NCBI GenBank assembly: GCA_024232965.1
Contig: JACKQF010000007.1
Coordinates: forward strand, 248,001-312,000
DNA from: Verrucomicrobiaceae bacterium
GTDB lineage: Bacteria; Verrucomicrobiota; Verrucomicrobiia; Verrucomicrobiales; Verrucomicrobiaceae
Direction of reading: 5' to 3'
Length of the DNA: 64,000 bases
In this document: positions 25,414 through 34,149 of the stretch, one piece after another
Layout: the number at the start of each line of letters is the position of its first letter
Position numbering within the stretch: the stretch's first letter is position 1
Made by a program: the position numbers and the translations under genes
Notes under the pieces: model-generated
Told to the model about the DNA's origin: nothing
Databases searched by the model: none
The model's input: only the letters and a program-made list of their open reading frames with translations

Positions 25414-26841
25414 TCAGGTTACCTGCCGGAGTTGCAAGGTGTCGATGATCTTGTCGTGGGCGAGAGCATTGGTGATGACCACTTGCCAACTACCGGGCTG
25501 ACACCAATTCTTGGTCTTCAGAGTGTTGAGTGCGTTGGTGATGGTGATTTCTGGATCCTCCGAGAACGGCATCAAAAATGGTTCGACACCCCAGGGGAGA
25601 AGCAACTGGCGGAAGATGGACTCGATGTCAGTGAAGGCATAGATTGGCACGCCCCGGGCGCGCAGGGCACCGAGCATGTAAGCGAGGAATCCACTGCGGG
25701 TGAAAACGATGATCGATGAGTTGCCCAACTCCTGTGCCAGCACAGCGGCTGAGCGCAGCATCTTTGACTTCGGTTCGGTGAGCTCGATGGTCCGATTCAG
25801 GGCACCTTTCACTGAGGGTTCGATGCTCTCGATGATGTTTTTCAACACCTGCACCGTCTCGAGCGGGTAAGCGCCGATCGTGGTTTCGCCGGAAAGCATG
25901 ACCGCATCTGCTTGTTCACGGATCGCATTGGACACATCCGAGATTTCTGCTCGGGTCGGCATCGGAGAGGAGATCATCGTCTCCAGCAGGTGGGTGGCGA
26001 TGATGACCGGTTTGCCCTCAGCTTGACAGGCAGCGACGAGTTCGGTCTGCACCAGTGGTAGACGATGATAGTCGATCTCGATGCCGAGATCGCCACGTGC
26101 GACCATGATGGCATCGGCTTCGCGAATGATTTCCTTCATGTTCCGCACCCCAGCTTGATCTTCGATCTTGGCGATGATTTTGGCAGCCGACCCAAGACCG
26201 TCGAGGAAGCTCCGAAGCGTACGGATATCCTCCGCTTGCCGGACAAATGACAAGGCCACAAAGTCGATCCCGGCACGGACGCCAGCCTTGAGATCTTCCT
26301 CGTCCTTGGTGGTCAGGCAGGGCAGGTTCACAAAAACACCCGGAAGGTTGATGTGTCGTTTGGAACCGATCGCGCCGGGTGTCAGCACCTCGCAACGGAC
26401 GTGGGCTTCATCCTTCGATAGCACGCGCATGCGGATCAATCCGCTGTCGATCAGAATGGTCGCGCCCACCACCAGATCGCCCGGCAGACCTGGGTAGTTG
26501 ACAGAGACCGCGGGGACGTCACCGCTTGCGGTGGCGCTTTCAATGTAAAACTCGAAGTGATCGCCCGCTTTCAGGACAATGGGTGTGTCCACCTTGCCTG
26601 TGCGGATTTCGGGACCTTTCACGTCCATCATGACCGCAACATGGCGGCCTACTTCCGTCGAAGCTTCACGGATGAACCACATCGCATCGTCGACCCACTG
26701 GTGCGTGCCGTGCGCCATGTTGAGACGTAGGATGTCCACCCCTGCGAGGATCAGTTTCGCCAACATTTCCTTGGATTCTGTCGCCGGACCGAGTGTCGCG
26801 ATGATTTTGGTATGGCGGAAGTAGGCGGTTGAGGGGTGCAT
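25414..26841 (-). CDS. pyk: Pyruvate kinase
   Basis: 475 residues from MHPSTAYFRH; the ORF extends upstream, but this ATG puts the conserved TKIIATLGPATES at residue 11-23, as expected. The barrel carries NMAHGTH (substrate loop), DVKGPEIRTG, KIEDQAGVRNMKEI with the catalytic Lys, the active-site block IMVARGDLGIEI, and DAVMLSGETTIGAYPLE; the C-terminal regulatory domain ends near 475. It converts phosphoenolpyruvate plus ADP to pyruvate and ATP in glycolysis. Convergent with the sugar isomerase gene, 7 bp apart. Confidence 0.97.
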   Translation of the reverse strand: MHPSTAYFRHTKIIATLGPATESKEMLAKLILAGVDILRLNMAHGTHQWVDDAMWFIREASTEVGRHVAVMMDVKGPEIRTGKVDTPIVLKAGDHFEFYIESATASGDVPAVSVNYPGLPGDLVVGATILIDSGLIRMRVLSKDEAHVRCEVLTPGAIGSKRHINLPGVFVNLPCLTTKDEEDLKAGVRAGIDFVALSFVRQAEDIRTLRSFLDGLGSAAKIIAKIEDQAGVRNMKEIIREADAIMVARGDLGIEIDYHRLPLVQTELVAACQAEGKPVIIATHLLETMISSPMPTRAEISDVSNAIREQADAVMLSGETTIGAYPLETVQVLKNIIESIEPSVKGALNRTIELTEPKSKMLRSAAVLAQELGNSSIIVFTRSGFLAYMLGALRARGVPIYAFTDIESIFRQLLLPWGVEPFLMPFSEDPEITITNALNTLKTKNWCQPGSWQVVITNALAHDKIIDTLQLRQVT

Positions 26842-27020
26842 CACCCCACTGGGAAGCAAGAAAAGGGCCATCCAATGAAGCCGCGAATGGCTCCCCCACA
26901 AACGACACTGGTTTGCCGTTTGCGGCGACCTCATTGCGCTGTCGAAAAGGAGAATCGTGGGACCGTGTTTGCGGACAAGGGGATTGACATTGCCGACCCG
27001 ATTGAAGCAGAATGACTGGC

Positions 27021-27773
27021 ATGTGCTGCTTTTCCGGAAAGGTCAAAGAGGTCAAAAACACGCGAATCTTTGCGCGCATGGGTGCCAAGGGGCATCAAGT
27101 GATCGTTTATCAAATGTCGATCCATGCGCCAGAAGATTTGGCGATGGTCCTGCCGATCCCGGTTACGAAGGGGAGCGATGAAAAGGTGGTGCAGTTTTTT
27201 GATTTCTCTGGCTATCCGCAATTCTTTGCCGACTTGGGAAAGCTCTTTCCGACGTCAATTGGGGCTGCTGGTCCTTTTGGTGTCGCTCCCCCGCGCAGTA
27301 TGGCACCCAAACTGAAAGTAGTCTCGGTGGGGGCTTATGACGCAAGTTTTGTCCCGACGATCAAAGACTTCTCAAGACTCGATGAGCGGTTTCGGTTGCC
27401 TGAGGGCGTATGGGATCAGCTTCCCGGCTACAGTGATTTCGGCTTTGCGGTGTTTAAGTTGAAGGCGGGTCATGGTAAGGTGCACCCAATGGCGTTTGCC
27501 TTTCCATCGGCGACACCGAAGAAGCTCTTTTTCCCGACGCTTCATATCCATGATGGCAAGGTTCACGACAAAGAGGCTTTTGATCACGTTCTCTATTTCC
27601 AGGGAGATCGAGCTGAGGCAGCACATGGAGGCTGGGTGGAGTCACCCGCTCTCGCTGTCACCAAGGTGAAGTGTGGGCTGACCCACGACATGGTTCGCCC
27701 TGAACGGCACGTCTATCGCCAGACCATGCGCGGGACGTTTCAGAATGGGGACGTGGTCGTTGCTTTGGCCTGA
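27021..27773 (+). CDS. Conserved protein of unknown function with N-terminal MCCFSG
   Basis: 250 residues. Two ATGs are available (27012 and 27021); the second exposes MCCFSGKVKEVKNTRIFAR, which I recall as the start of related uncharacterised proteins. There is no signal peptide or TM segment. The sequence is mixed alpha/beta with repeated VLPIPV and FFPTLHIHDG-type strands. The cysteines at positions 2-3 could, after Met removal, give an N-terminal Cys as in Ntn-type hydrolases; that is speculation. It is divergent from pyruvate kinase and followed by a motif-preceded beta-helix gene. Confidence 0.75.
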   Translation: MCCFSGKVKEVKNTRIFARMGAKGHQVIVYQMSIHAPEDLAMVLPIPVTKGSDEKVVQFFDFSGYPQFFADLGKLFPTSIGAAGPFGVAPPRSMAPKLKVVSVGAYDASFVPTIKDFSRLDERFRLPEGVWDQLPGYSDFGFAVFKLKAGHGKVHPMAFAFPSATPKKLFFPTLHIHDGKVHDKEAFDHVLYFQGDRAEAAHGGWVESPALAVTKVKCGLTHDMVRPERHVYRQTMRGTFQNGDVVVALA

Positions 27774-27792
27774 CAGGAAATCGGCGACTGAG

Positions 27793-27822
27793 TTGTCGCA
27801 TTTATCATGCGATTTGTCGTGG
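27793..27822 (+). promoter_or_regulatory. 30-bp direct-repeat motif, copy 3
   Basis: TTGTCGCATTT (27793-27803) and TTGTCGTGG (27814-27822), again offset by 21 bp. The central 10 bp differ from copies 1 and 2, which shows that the two flanking half-sites are the conserved part. It ends 34 bp before the ATG chosen for the beta-helix gene (27856), nearly the same distance as copy 2 to its gene. Confidence 0.5.
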
Positions 27823-27855
27823 AGGTCACCGGCGGTTTCCGATAGGATGCGGGTC

Positions 27856-29490
27856 ATGAATGCTTACTGGTCGGTTGTGGTTCTTCTCGGTTTGGCGTGT
27901 GGCTCTGTCGGGTTCGCTGATGATACCGACAAACTGGCGACGTTGCTCGCCAAGGGTGGGGTGGTGACCATCCCGGCGGGAGACTACGAATTGGATGGGG
28001 CTGTGCCGATTGCGATTGCTTCAGACATGACAGTGTTTGCCTATGGCGCGCGGTTCGTGCTTCCAAAAGTGTTGCCTGAGAAGGCGCGGGTCGTTTTATT
28101 TGCGGGTGAGGACATTTCTAACTTTGCCTGGCATGGAGGCGAGTTTGTGGGGCACGTCTTTGATCCTGCTCAGCAGGAGAATTCTTGGGAGCCGAATGCG
28201 AACACAAAAGGAATCGAGATCACCACCACTCGGGAGGGCGGAACGCATGACATTCTGTTTCGTGACGTGAAGGCAAACGATATGGCTGCTGCGGTGATCG
28301 GTGTGCATGGCAAATATGGCAAGAGTAGCGAGAGCGAGGTGGAGGTTTATGCGGATCGTGTCGCCGTCGAGAGCTGCACCCTTTTGCGCAGCGGGAAATT
28401 CATGTGGGACTACGGTTACTTGTGGCAGATCATGACTTGGCCAGAGGCCTACGAACCCTGGGAAGTGGACCGCGCTGGGCGTTACTTCCGCACGGATCTG
28501 ATCCGCGAGGTGACGATGACGGCGGGTGGGGATCAGGTGAAATTGGACAATACGATCAAGCCAATCGCCGTGAGCGAGAATGATGAGCCGAGCCAAGCGC
28601 TGACTTTTCTGGGCTCTGATTTGCCGAAGAACATCGTCCGTGGTCGCCAATACTTCGTGGTCGAGGCCACGCCGGATTTCATCAAGATCGCCGATGTTCC
28701 TGGCGGCACGCCGATTCGTTTTGAGGGCGCGGGAAGCGGGCGATTGGCGTTCAATCTCAGCGCCACTTATTTATCAGCCTATGCACCGACGGGAAGTGGT
28801 CCAGGGAAGGGGGCCTTTGACATCGTGGGTGCGAGGGAGGTGCGCGTCACCGGATGTCAGTTGAGCGCCATCGGTGACACGATGCACATCCAGCGCTGCA
28901 AGAATGTGGTGTTTGCCAACAATCACATCCTGGGGAGTCGCATGGGGGCGTTCTTTCTGGCTGAGCATTGTCAGAACGCAACGATCACGGGGAATCTGGT
29001 TGATGGGACCAACGGCAGTCGCGTGGTGAGTGTCGAGCGCAGTTGCACCGACGTGACGATGACGGGCAATACTTTTCGCAATGGCGGACGTGGTGCTTGG
29101 ATCAACCAGCCCGTCAATTTTGTCATGATGGGCAATGTCTTTGTCAACAACACCACGAAGAACGAGCCCGACATGCATCGCGGTCGGATCAGCTACCGCA
29201 CTGGGAAGCCTGGGCAGTTCCCGGAGCTCTACTTTACGATCTATGATCCAGAGGCGGTGTACGGTCCCGTCATTGTGCGTGACAATATTTTTATCGTTGG
29301 CGATGCGGCGCCCGAAGAGGTCGTAACCTTTGCGCCGCATGGCCACGATCTGCAATTCACGGGCAACACCTTTCAGAACAAACCAGCGGTCATCGTGGTG
29401 GACCCGTCTTGTCAGAATGCCGTGATCGAGGCCAATCAGGGGGCGACGACAGTGATCAAGCCGGTGGATTTTGATCACGGGCGACGGTAG
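27856..29490 (+). CDS. Exported right-handed parallel beta-helix protein
   Basis: 544 residues from MNAYWSVVVL (ATG 27847 is an alternative three codons earlier). Signal peptide with cleavage near VGFA-DD. After an N-terminal cap with a Thr/Gly/Ala-rich start (LAKGGVVTIPAGDYEL), typical of pectate-lyase-like folds, repeated coils follow, such as VTGCQLSAIGDT, VVFANNHILGSR, ATITGNLVDGTN and VTMTGNTFRNGG, the last with N-T-F turns. It is likely a polysaccharide lyase/hydrolase-like or surface carbohydrate-binding protein; no catalytic residues can be named. It starts 34 bp after copy 3 of the 30-bp motif. Confidence 0.88.
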   Translation: MNAYWSVVVLLGLACGSVGFADDTDKLATLLAKGGVVTIPAGDYELDGAVPIAIASDMTVFAYGARFVLPKVLPEKARVVLFAGEDISNFAWHGGEFVGHVFDPAQQENSWEPNANTKGIEITTTREGGTHDILFRDVKANDMAAAVIGVHGKYGKSSESEVEVYADRVAVESCTLLRSGKFMWDYGYLWQIMTWPEAYEPWEVDRAGRYFRTDLIREVTMTAGGDQVKLDNTIKPIAVSENDEPSQALTFLGSDLPKNIVRGRQYFVVEATPDFIKIADVPGGTPIRFEGAGSGRLAFNLSATYLSAYAPTGSGPGKGAFDIVGAREVRVTGCQLSAIGDTMHIQRCKNVVFANNHILGSRMGAFFLAEHCQNATITGNLVDGTNGSRVVSVERSCTDVTMTGNTFRNGGRGAWINQPVNFVMMGNVFVNNTTKNEPDMHRGRISYRTGKPGQFPELYFTIYDPEAVYGPVIVRDNIFIVGDAAPEEVVTFAPHGHDLQFTGNTFQNKPAVIVVDPSCQNAVIEANQGATTVIKPVDFDHGRR

Positions 29491-29828
29491 TGCGTCGGGG
29501 TTTTTCGGGGGGACGGGCATCGCAAACGATCCAGGTTGGTGGGGCCGAACGTTCTCAAGCGGATTGACTTGGTCCGTCTGATGAATGTGCTGTGCAGACA
29601 TTGCAACGCGCATCACCGTCCTGCGGCCACACTGGACGAGCTAAAGCTCCAAGCTACGTTTGGCAGACTCATCGCCGTGGCCCCGCACCGTGGCCTGCGG
29701 CTTTAGCCGGTCGAGCCGTACCACGCAGGATGGGTGTCGATCATACGCTGCGCAGACTTCGGCACACTTCGTGGCGCGCATTAGCGCCGAACCCACCCAT
29801 CGTCATAACGTGGGTCGAAATCGTCAAA
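29491..29828. repeat. Gene-free stretch with intergenic palindromic repeats
   Basis: About 340-390 bp without a convincing gene separate the beta-helix and GSDH-like genes. The middle holds short palindromes: GAGCTAAAGCTC around 29638-29649, and CGGCTTTAGCCG around 29699-29710, plus an ACCCAC/GTGGGT pair at about 29792-29816. The wording (GCTAAAGCTCCAAGC ... CGGCTTTAGCCG) is unlike the coding sequence around it and resembles dispersed verrucomicrobial intergenic repeats. An ORF of the next gene runs through this stretch from 29592, but its residues there are Arg/Pro-rich and not protein-like. Confidence 0.45.
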
Positions 29829-29879
29829 ATGTCGGTTGGGCCTCGGCACCAAAGATGCTTTACATTGCCCGTACCTTTT

Positions 29880-31067
29880 GTGGCCAAAATACCCTTCTCT
29901 TTGCTGTGGCTGACTCTTACCACCGTTGCGATCGCGACGGAAGATCGAGCTTATGAACTCCGACACGCTTGGTCTAAGCTGCAATTCCCCGACTGCCCCG
30001 TGGGGGTGGCCTTCACGAATGAGCCGTCGCCCACAGGGATCGTGGTGCTGCAACGCGGGATGGTGCATGTGTTGCCGGCGGATCGCGAGGCCGCCGTCGC
30101 TCCCGTGTTCCTCGACCTGAAGGATCGGCTCAAAGACGAGATCCACTTTGAGGCGGGACTTCATGCGGTGGTCTTCCATCCCGATTTTGCGAAGAATCAC
30201 CGGGTGTATTTGAGCTACTCGCAAAGTGAGCCTCGGCGTGCGGTGCTGAGCGAGATGATGGTGCGCGAGGGCGCTGAATTCCGCGCCGATCCGGCTACGG
30301 AGCGCATTCTGCTGGAGGTGCCCCATCAATTGGCGGATCACTTCAGTGGCAGCTTGGCCTTCGGTCCCGACGGGATGCTGTACTGGTCGATCGGCGATGG
30401 GGGCATGCGCGATGATCCCCACGGCATGGCGCAGCATCCGTTTTTGTTGCAGGGCAAGGTGTTGCGCATTGATGTAAACCACCGCAGCGGTTCACGGGCC
30501 TACGCGATCCCCCCGGACAATCCCTTTGCGGACAAGCAGGAATGGCGTGGCGAGATCTATGCGATGGGCTTCCGCAACCCCTGGGGCATGTCGTTTGATC
30601 CGGGCAGCGGCGAGCTCTGGCTGGCCGATGTGGGCCAAGAGATGTTTGAGGAAATCAATGTGGTGACCAAAGGTGGGAACTACGGTTGGGCGGAGCGGGA
30701 TGGTCCCAAACGTTTGATGGCGAAAGGGGAGACGCAGCAGGCACCCGGTGAATTCATCGACCCGGTTCATAGCTACTCGCGGACGACGGGCGAAGGCATC
30801 TGCATCGCGGGTGGGTTCGTCTATCGCGGTTCTCGTTTGCCGAAGCTCGTGGGCTGCTACTTGTATGGCGATTGGGGTTACGGGAAAGTGTGGGCGTTTC
30901 GACGTGCTGAGACCCGTGAGGCGAAGTCGGTGAACACCTTGCTGTTCGTGCATCGGGAGAATGAGGAAAGATTCAATCCCACGCAGATCTGTGCCGATCC
31001 TGAGGGCGAGCCGCTGATCCTAAATCACAGTGGTTGGATCGAGACCTTGGCAGAAGTGGCGAAGTGA
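29880..31067 (+). CDS. Exported glucose/sorbosone dehydrogenase-like (PQQ-dependent sugar dehydrogenase family) protein
   Basis: About 395 residues from a GTG at 29880, which gives a clean Sec signal (AKIPFSLLWLTLTTVAIA-TE); an ATG at 29829 would add 17 unlikely residues. The beta-propeller has the soluble-GDH/GSDH family marks: LHAVVFHPDFAKNHRVYLSYS, GSLAFGPDGMLYWSIGDGG, GKVLRIDV, IYAMGFRNPWGMSFDP and WLADVGQ, then GGNYGWAERDG. It probably oxidises aldoses or related sugars in the periplasm with PQQ. Followed by another propeller gene on the same strand. Confidence 0.88.
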   Translation: MAKIPFSLLWLTLTTVAIATEDRAYELRHAWSKLQFPDCPVGVAFTNEPSPTGIVVLQRGMVHVLPADREAAVAPVFLDLKDRLKDEIHFEAGLHAVVFHPDFAKNHRVYLSYSQSEPRRAVLSEMMVREGAEFRADPATERILLEVPHQLADHFSGSLAFGPDGMLYWSIGDGGMRDDPHGMAQHPFLLQGKVLRIDVNHRSGSRAYAIPPDNPFADKQEWRGEIYAMGFRNPWGMSFDPGSGELWLADVGQEMFEEINVVTKGGNYGWAERDGPKRLMAKGETQQAPGEFIDPVHSYSRTTGEGICIAGGFVYRGSRLPKLVGCYLYGDWGYGKVWAFRRAETREAKSVNTLLFVHRENEERFNPTQICADPEGEPLILNHSGWIETLAEVAK

Positions 31068-31145
31068 GGGTTGAGGCCAAGGTGGTCGCCAGTTTTCATT
31101 CCTGCTTGGCGTATGGTTCTTCATCCGTTAGCGTTTCCTCTTTCC

Positions 31146-32651
31146 ATGAAAAGAACCAGCCCTCTTCTCTCTTCACTGCTTCTGTTTTTCAGCATCTCTG
31201 CGGCCACCGCAGCAGAACCGGAGGCATTTGATCGACTGACCTTTCATGCGGCACCCAAGGCGCTGGCCGCGGAGGCGGTGATGACGGATTGGGCGCGATT
31301 CCTGGGGCCGACGGACAATGCGCATTCGACGGAGAAGCCGTTGCTCAAGGAATTCCCGGCGGACGGGCTGGCAAAAGTCTGGGAGGTGGCGATGGGCGAG
31401 GGCTACACTTCACCTGCGATCGCTGGAGATAAATTGGTGATTTTTCACGCGCTGGATGGCAAGGAAACGGTGGAGTGTTTGCAGCGCGAAACTGGGAAGC
31501 GCTACTGGTCCACCGACTATCCCATTGAGTATCGGGATCGCTACGGCTTCGCTGCCGGACCGCGTGGCAGTCCCGTGATCGCGGATGGCGTGGTGGTGGT
31601 CCTAGGCGTGACGAGCCTGCTGCACGGTATCGATCTGGAAACGGGTAAGGTGCTGTGGTCGCACGATCTGCGGAAGGAGTATCTCGTGCCCCAGGACTTC
31701 TTTGGGCATGGATCGTCGCCGCTGATCGTGGGTGAAAAAGTCATCCTCCAAGTGGGCGGCAAACTTGAGGACACATCCGGCGAGGAATCAAAACGTGAGC
31801 GCTCCAGGAAGCTAGCAACCGCAGGTGTGAGCGTCGCCGCGTTTGATCTGAAGACGGGTGCCGTGAAGTGGGAACTCAAGGACGACTGGGGTGCTAGCTA
31901 CGCTTCGCCCGTGTTGGCCAAACTGCATGGCAAGGACAAGGTGATCATCTTTGCTGGCGGTGAAAGCGATCCTCCGACAGGTGGCCTGATGTGCATCGAT
32001 CCTGAGACGGGCATCCTGCATGATCGCTTCCCATGGCGCGCGGATGACTACATCTCGGCGACGGCAGCGACACCGGTTGTGGTGCCGGAGAGGAATCGCG
32101 TCTTTGTTTCCACCTGTTATCCCAAGGGGCGTCCGCTCGGTGGGGTGATGGTGGAGTATGATGCGGAATTCAAATCGCACGAGGTTTGGACTTCCAAAAA
32201 AGTGGCCGTGCACTGGATGACGCCAGTCTATCACGACGGACATCTTTACGCCATTGATGGCGAGCGCGAAGACAACAGTCGCATGGTCTGTGTGGATGCG
32301 GACACTGGCACGGAGGTGTGGACAAAGACCATCGAGTGGGAAGATGCCGCGCTCGGCCAAATGATGGGGCGCAGCGGACCGGTGAAGCTCGGCGTGCTGC
32401 GCGGAAGCCTGCTGCGGGTCGATGAGTCCTTCCTTTGCCTGGGCGAGGTCGGCACGCTGTTGTGGCTGGATCTCTCACCAAAGGGTTGTGAGGTGAAACA
32501 GCAGACGCAGCTGTTTTATGCCCTGCACTCGTGGAGCCTCCCAGCCCTGAGTCACGGTCTTCTTTACGTTCACCAGCAGTCAAACGCTCTTCCCGGGACC
32601 GGGGATGCGAGCACGCGCATGGTTTGCTACGATCTGCGCGGGCAGAAGTGA
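31146..32651 (+). CDS. Exported PQQ-binding-like beta-propeller protein
   Basis: 501 residues from MKRTSPLLSS, with a signal peptide ending near ATA-AEP. The domain is the PQQ/quinoprotein-like propeller: the opener DWARFLGPTDNAHSTEK is the typical 'W-P-x-F-R/L-G-P' strand, and blades recur as LETGKVLWSHDL, LKTGAVKWEL and ADTGTEVWTKT. Related PVC proteins are annotated as outer-membrane-biogenesis (BamB-like) or PQQ-like proteins; the electron-transfer ligands of true methanol dehydrogenases are not evident. It ends 1 bp before the convergent glpK stop. Confidence 0.85.
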   Translation: MKRTSPLLSSLLLFFSISAATAAEPEAFDRLTFHAAPKALAAEAVMTDWARFLGPTDNAHSTEKPLLKEFPADGLAKVWEVAMGEGYTSPAIAGDKLVIFHALDGKETVECLQRETGKRYWSTDYPIEYRDRYGFAAGPRGSPVIADGVVVVLGVTSLLHGIDLETGKVLWSHDLRKEYLVPQDFFGHGSSPLIVGEKVILQVGGKLEDTSGEESKRERSRKLATAGVSVAAFDLKTGAVKWELKDDWGASYASPVLAKLHGKDKVIIFAGGESDPPTGGLMCIDPETGILHDRFPWRADDYISATAATPVVVPERNRVFVSTCYPKGRPLGGVMVEYDAEFKSHEVWTSKKVAVHWMTPVYHDGHLYAIDGEREDNSRMVCVDADTGTEVWTKTIEWEDAALGQMMGRSGPVKLGVLRGSLLRVDESFLCLGEVGTLLWLDLSPKGCEVKQQTQLFYALHSWSLPALSHGLLYVHQQSNALPGTGDASTRMVCYDLRGQK

Positions 32652-32652
32652 T

Positions 32653-34134
32653 CTACTTCACCCAACCGGCTGCTCTTGCGGTGGCGGCTTCCCATTCGTT
32701 GCGCAGCTTTTTGCGGGCGGCGGGCTTCATTTGCGGTGTGAATCGACGGTCTTCTGACCAGTGGGCCTGGAGATCGCGCAGGTCATTCCACACGCCGACT
32801 GCCAGTCCGGCCAGCGCAGCTGCTCCCATGGCGGTTGTCTCCGTGACTCCGGCACGCACCACCGCGCAGCCGAGGATGTCGGCTTGCATCTGCATGAGCA
32901 GGTCATTGCGCGAGGCTCCACCATCGACACGCAGCTCTTTGATCTTGATGCCTGAGTCCGCTTGCATCGCGGAAATCAGATCCGCGACTTGCAGCGCCAC
33001 ACTCTCGAGCGCAGCCCGAGCAATATGGGCGCGGCTGCTTCCACGGGTCAGCCCGATGATCAGGCCACGCGCATACGGATCCCAATGCGGTGCGCCCAGA
33101 CCTGCGAATGCGGGCACCAGATAGACGCCGCCGTTGTCGGGCACTTCAGCGGCCAGCTTCTCGACTTCTGCGGCATTGCGAATGATGCCCAGCCCATCGC
33201 GCAACCACTGCACGACCGCACCGCCAATAAAAATGCTGCCTTCCAGGGCGTATTCGGTGCGATCCCCGATGCGCCAAGCGATGGTGGTGAGCAGCTGATG
33301 GCCGGACAGCACGGGCTTGGTGCCGGTATTCATGAGCATGAAGCAACCCGTGCCATAAGTGTTCTTCACCATGCCGGGCTTCACACACACTTGGCCAAAA
33401 AGTGCCGCCTGCTGATCTCCGGCGATCCCTGCGACAGGCACGCTGCCGCCCAATGCGGTGGTATCGCCAAACACGCCGCTGGAGGCGCGGACTTCCGGCA
33501 ACAGTGCGCGCGGAATTTTGAAGAGCTTTAGCAAATCTTCGTCCCACTCACCTGTGTGGATGTTCAGTAACTGCGTGCGCGAGGCATTGGTGACATCGGT
33601 GGCATGCACCGCGCCGGCGGTCAGGTTCCAGAGCAGCCAGGTATCAATGGTGCCAAAGGCTAGCTCGCCCGCAGCGGCGCGCTTCCGAGCTCCGGGGACG
33701 TTGTCCAAAATCCAGCGCAATTTGGACGCAGAAAAATACGCATCAATCACAAGTCCCGTCTTCTTTTGCAGCATAGCGGCGTGGCCGTGCTTCTTCAGCG
33801 AATCGCAAAATCCGGCTGTGCGACGATCCTGCCAGACGATAGCGTTGGAGATAGGCTTCCCGCTTTTGCGATCCCAGACCACGACGGTTTCGCGTTGATT
33901 CGTGATGCCGATCCCAGCGATATCGGAGGCCTTCAGCCCCGCCTTTTTGAGGACCTGCTTGGCAGTGGCTAGTTGCGTCGTCCAGATCTCCATCGCGTCG
34001 TGCTCCACCCAACCCGGTTGGGGGAAGATCTGGCGAAACTCCTTTTGCGCAGTGGCGACGGGATGACCATCCGCGTCGAAGACGATCGACCGAGAACTGG
34101 TGGTGCCTTGATCGAGAGCGAGGATGTATTTCAT
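32653..34134 (-). CDS. glpK: Glycerol kinase
   Basis: 493 residues, the normal size for the FGGY-family glycerol kinases. It opens MKYILALDQGTTSSRSIVFD (phosphate-binding loop), followed by GITNQRETVVVWDR and the substrate loop VWQDRRTAGFCD. Further marks are TDVTNASRTQLLNI, VAGIAGDQQAALFGQ and the adenosine-motif region AFAGLGAPHWDPYARG, then RVDGGASRNDLLMQ. It phosphorylates glycerol to sn-glycerol-3-phosphate using ATP in the cytoplasm. The product is the substrate of glpD at 38552. It lies 15 bp after the metallo-hydrolase gene, so cotranscription is likely. Confidence 0.97.
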   Translation of the reverse strand: MKYILALDQGTTSSRSIVFDADGHPVATAQKEFRQIFPQPGWVEHDAMEIWTTQLATAKQVLKKAGLKASDIAGIGITNQRETVVVWDRKSGKPISNAIVWQDRRTAGFCDSLKKHGHAAMLQKKTGLVIDAYFSASKLRWILDNVPGARKRAAAGELAFGTIDTWLLWNLTAGAVHATDVTNASRTQLLNIHTGEWDEDLLKLFKIPRALLPEVRASSGVFGDTTALGGSVPVAGIAGDQQAALFGQVCVKPGMVKNTYGTGCFMLMNTGTKPVLSGHQLLTTIAWRIGDRTEYALEGSIFIGGAVVQWLRDGLGIIRNAAEVEKLAAEVPDNGGVYLVPAFAGLGAPHWDPYARGLIIGLTRGSSRAHIARAALESVALQVADLISAMQADSGIKIKELRVDGGASRNDLLMQMQADILGCAVVRAGVTETTAMGAAALAGLAVGVWNDLRDLQAHWSEDRRFTPQMKPAARKKLRNEWEAATARAAGWVK

Positions 34135-34149
34135 GGCTGGAAGTGGGGG

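Noticed and set aside
26984..27012. TTGACA box as promoter of the MCCFSG gene
   Set aside because: The matching -10 position (GCAGAA at 27007) is poor and would leave only a few bases before the start codon.
29592..29828. N-terminal extension of the GSDH-like protein from an upstream ATG
   Set aside because: The added 79 residues are Arg/Pro-rich and read through palindromic repeat DNA; a signal peptide starts cleanly at the GTG at 29880.
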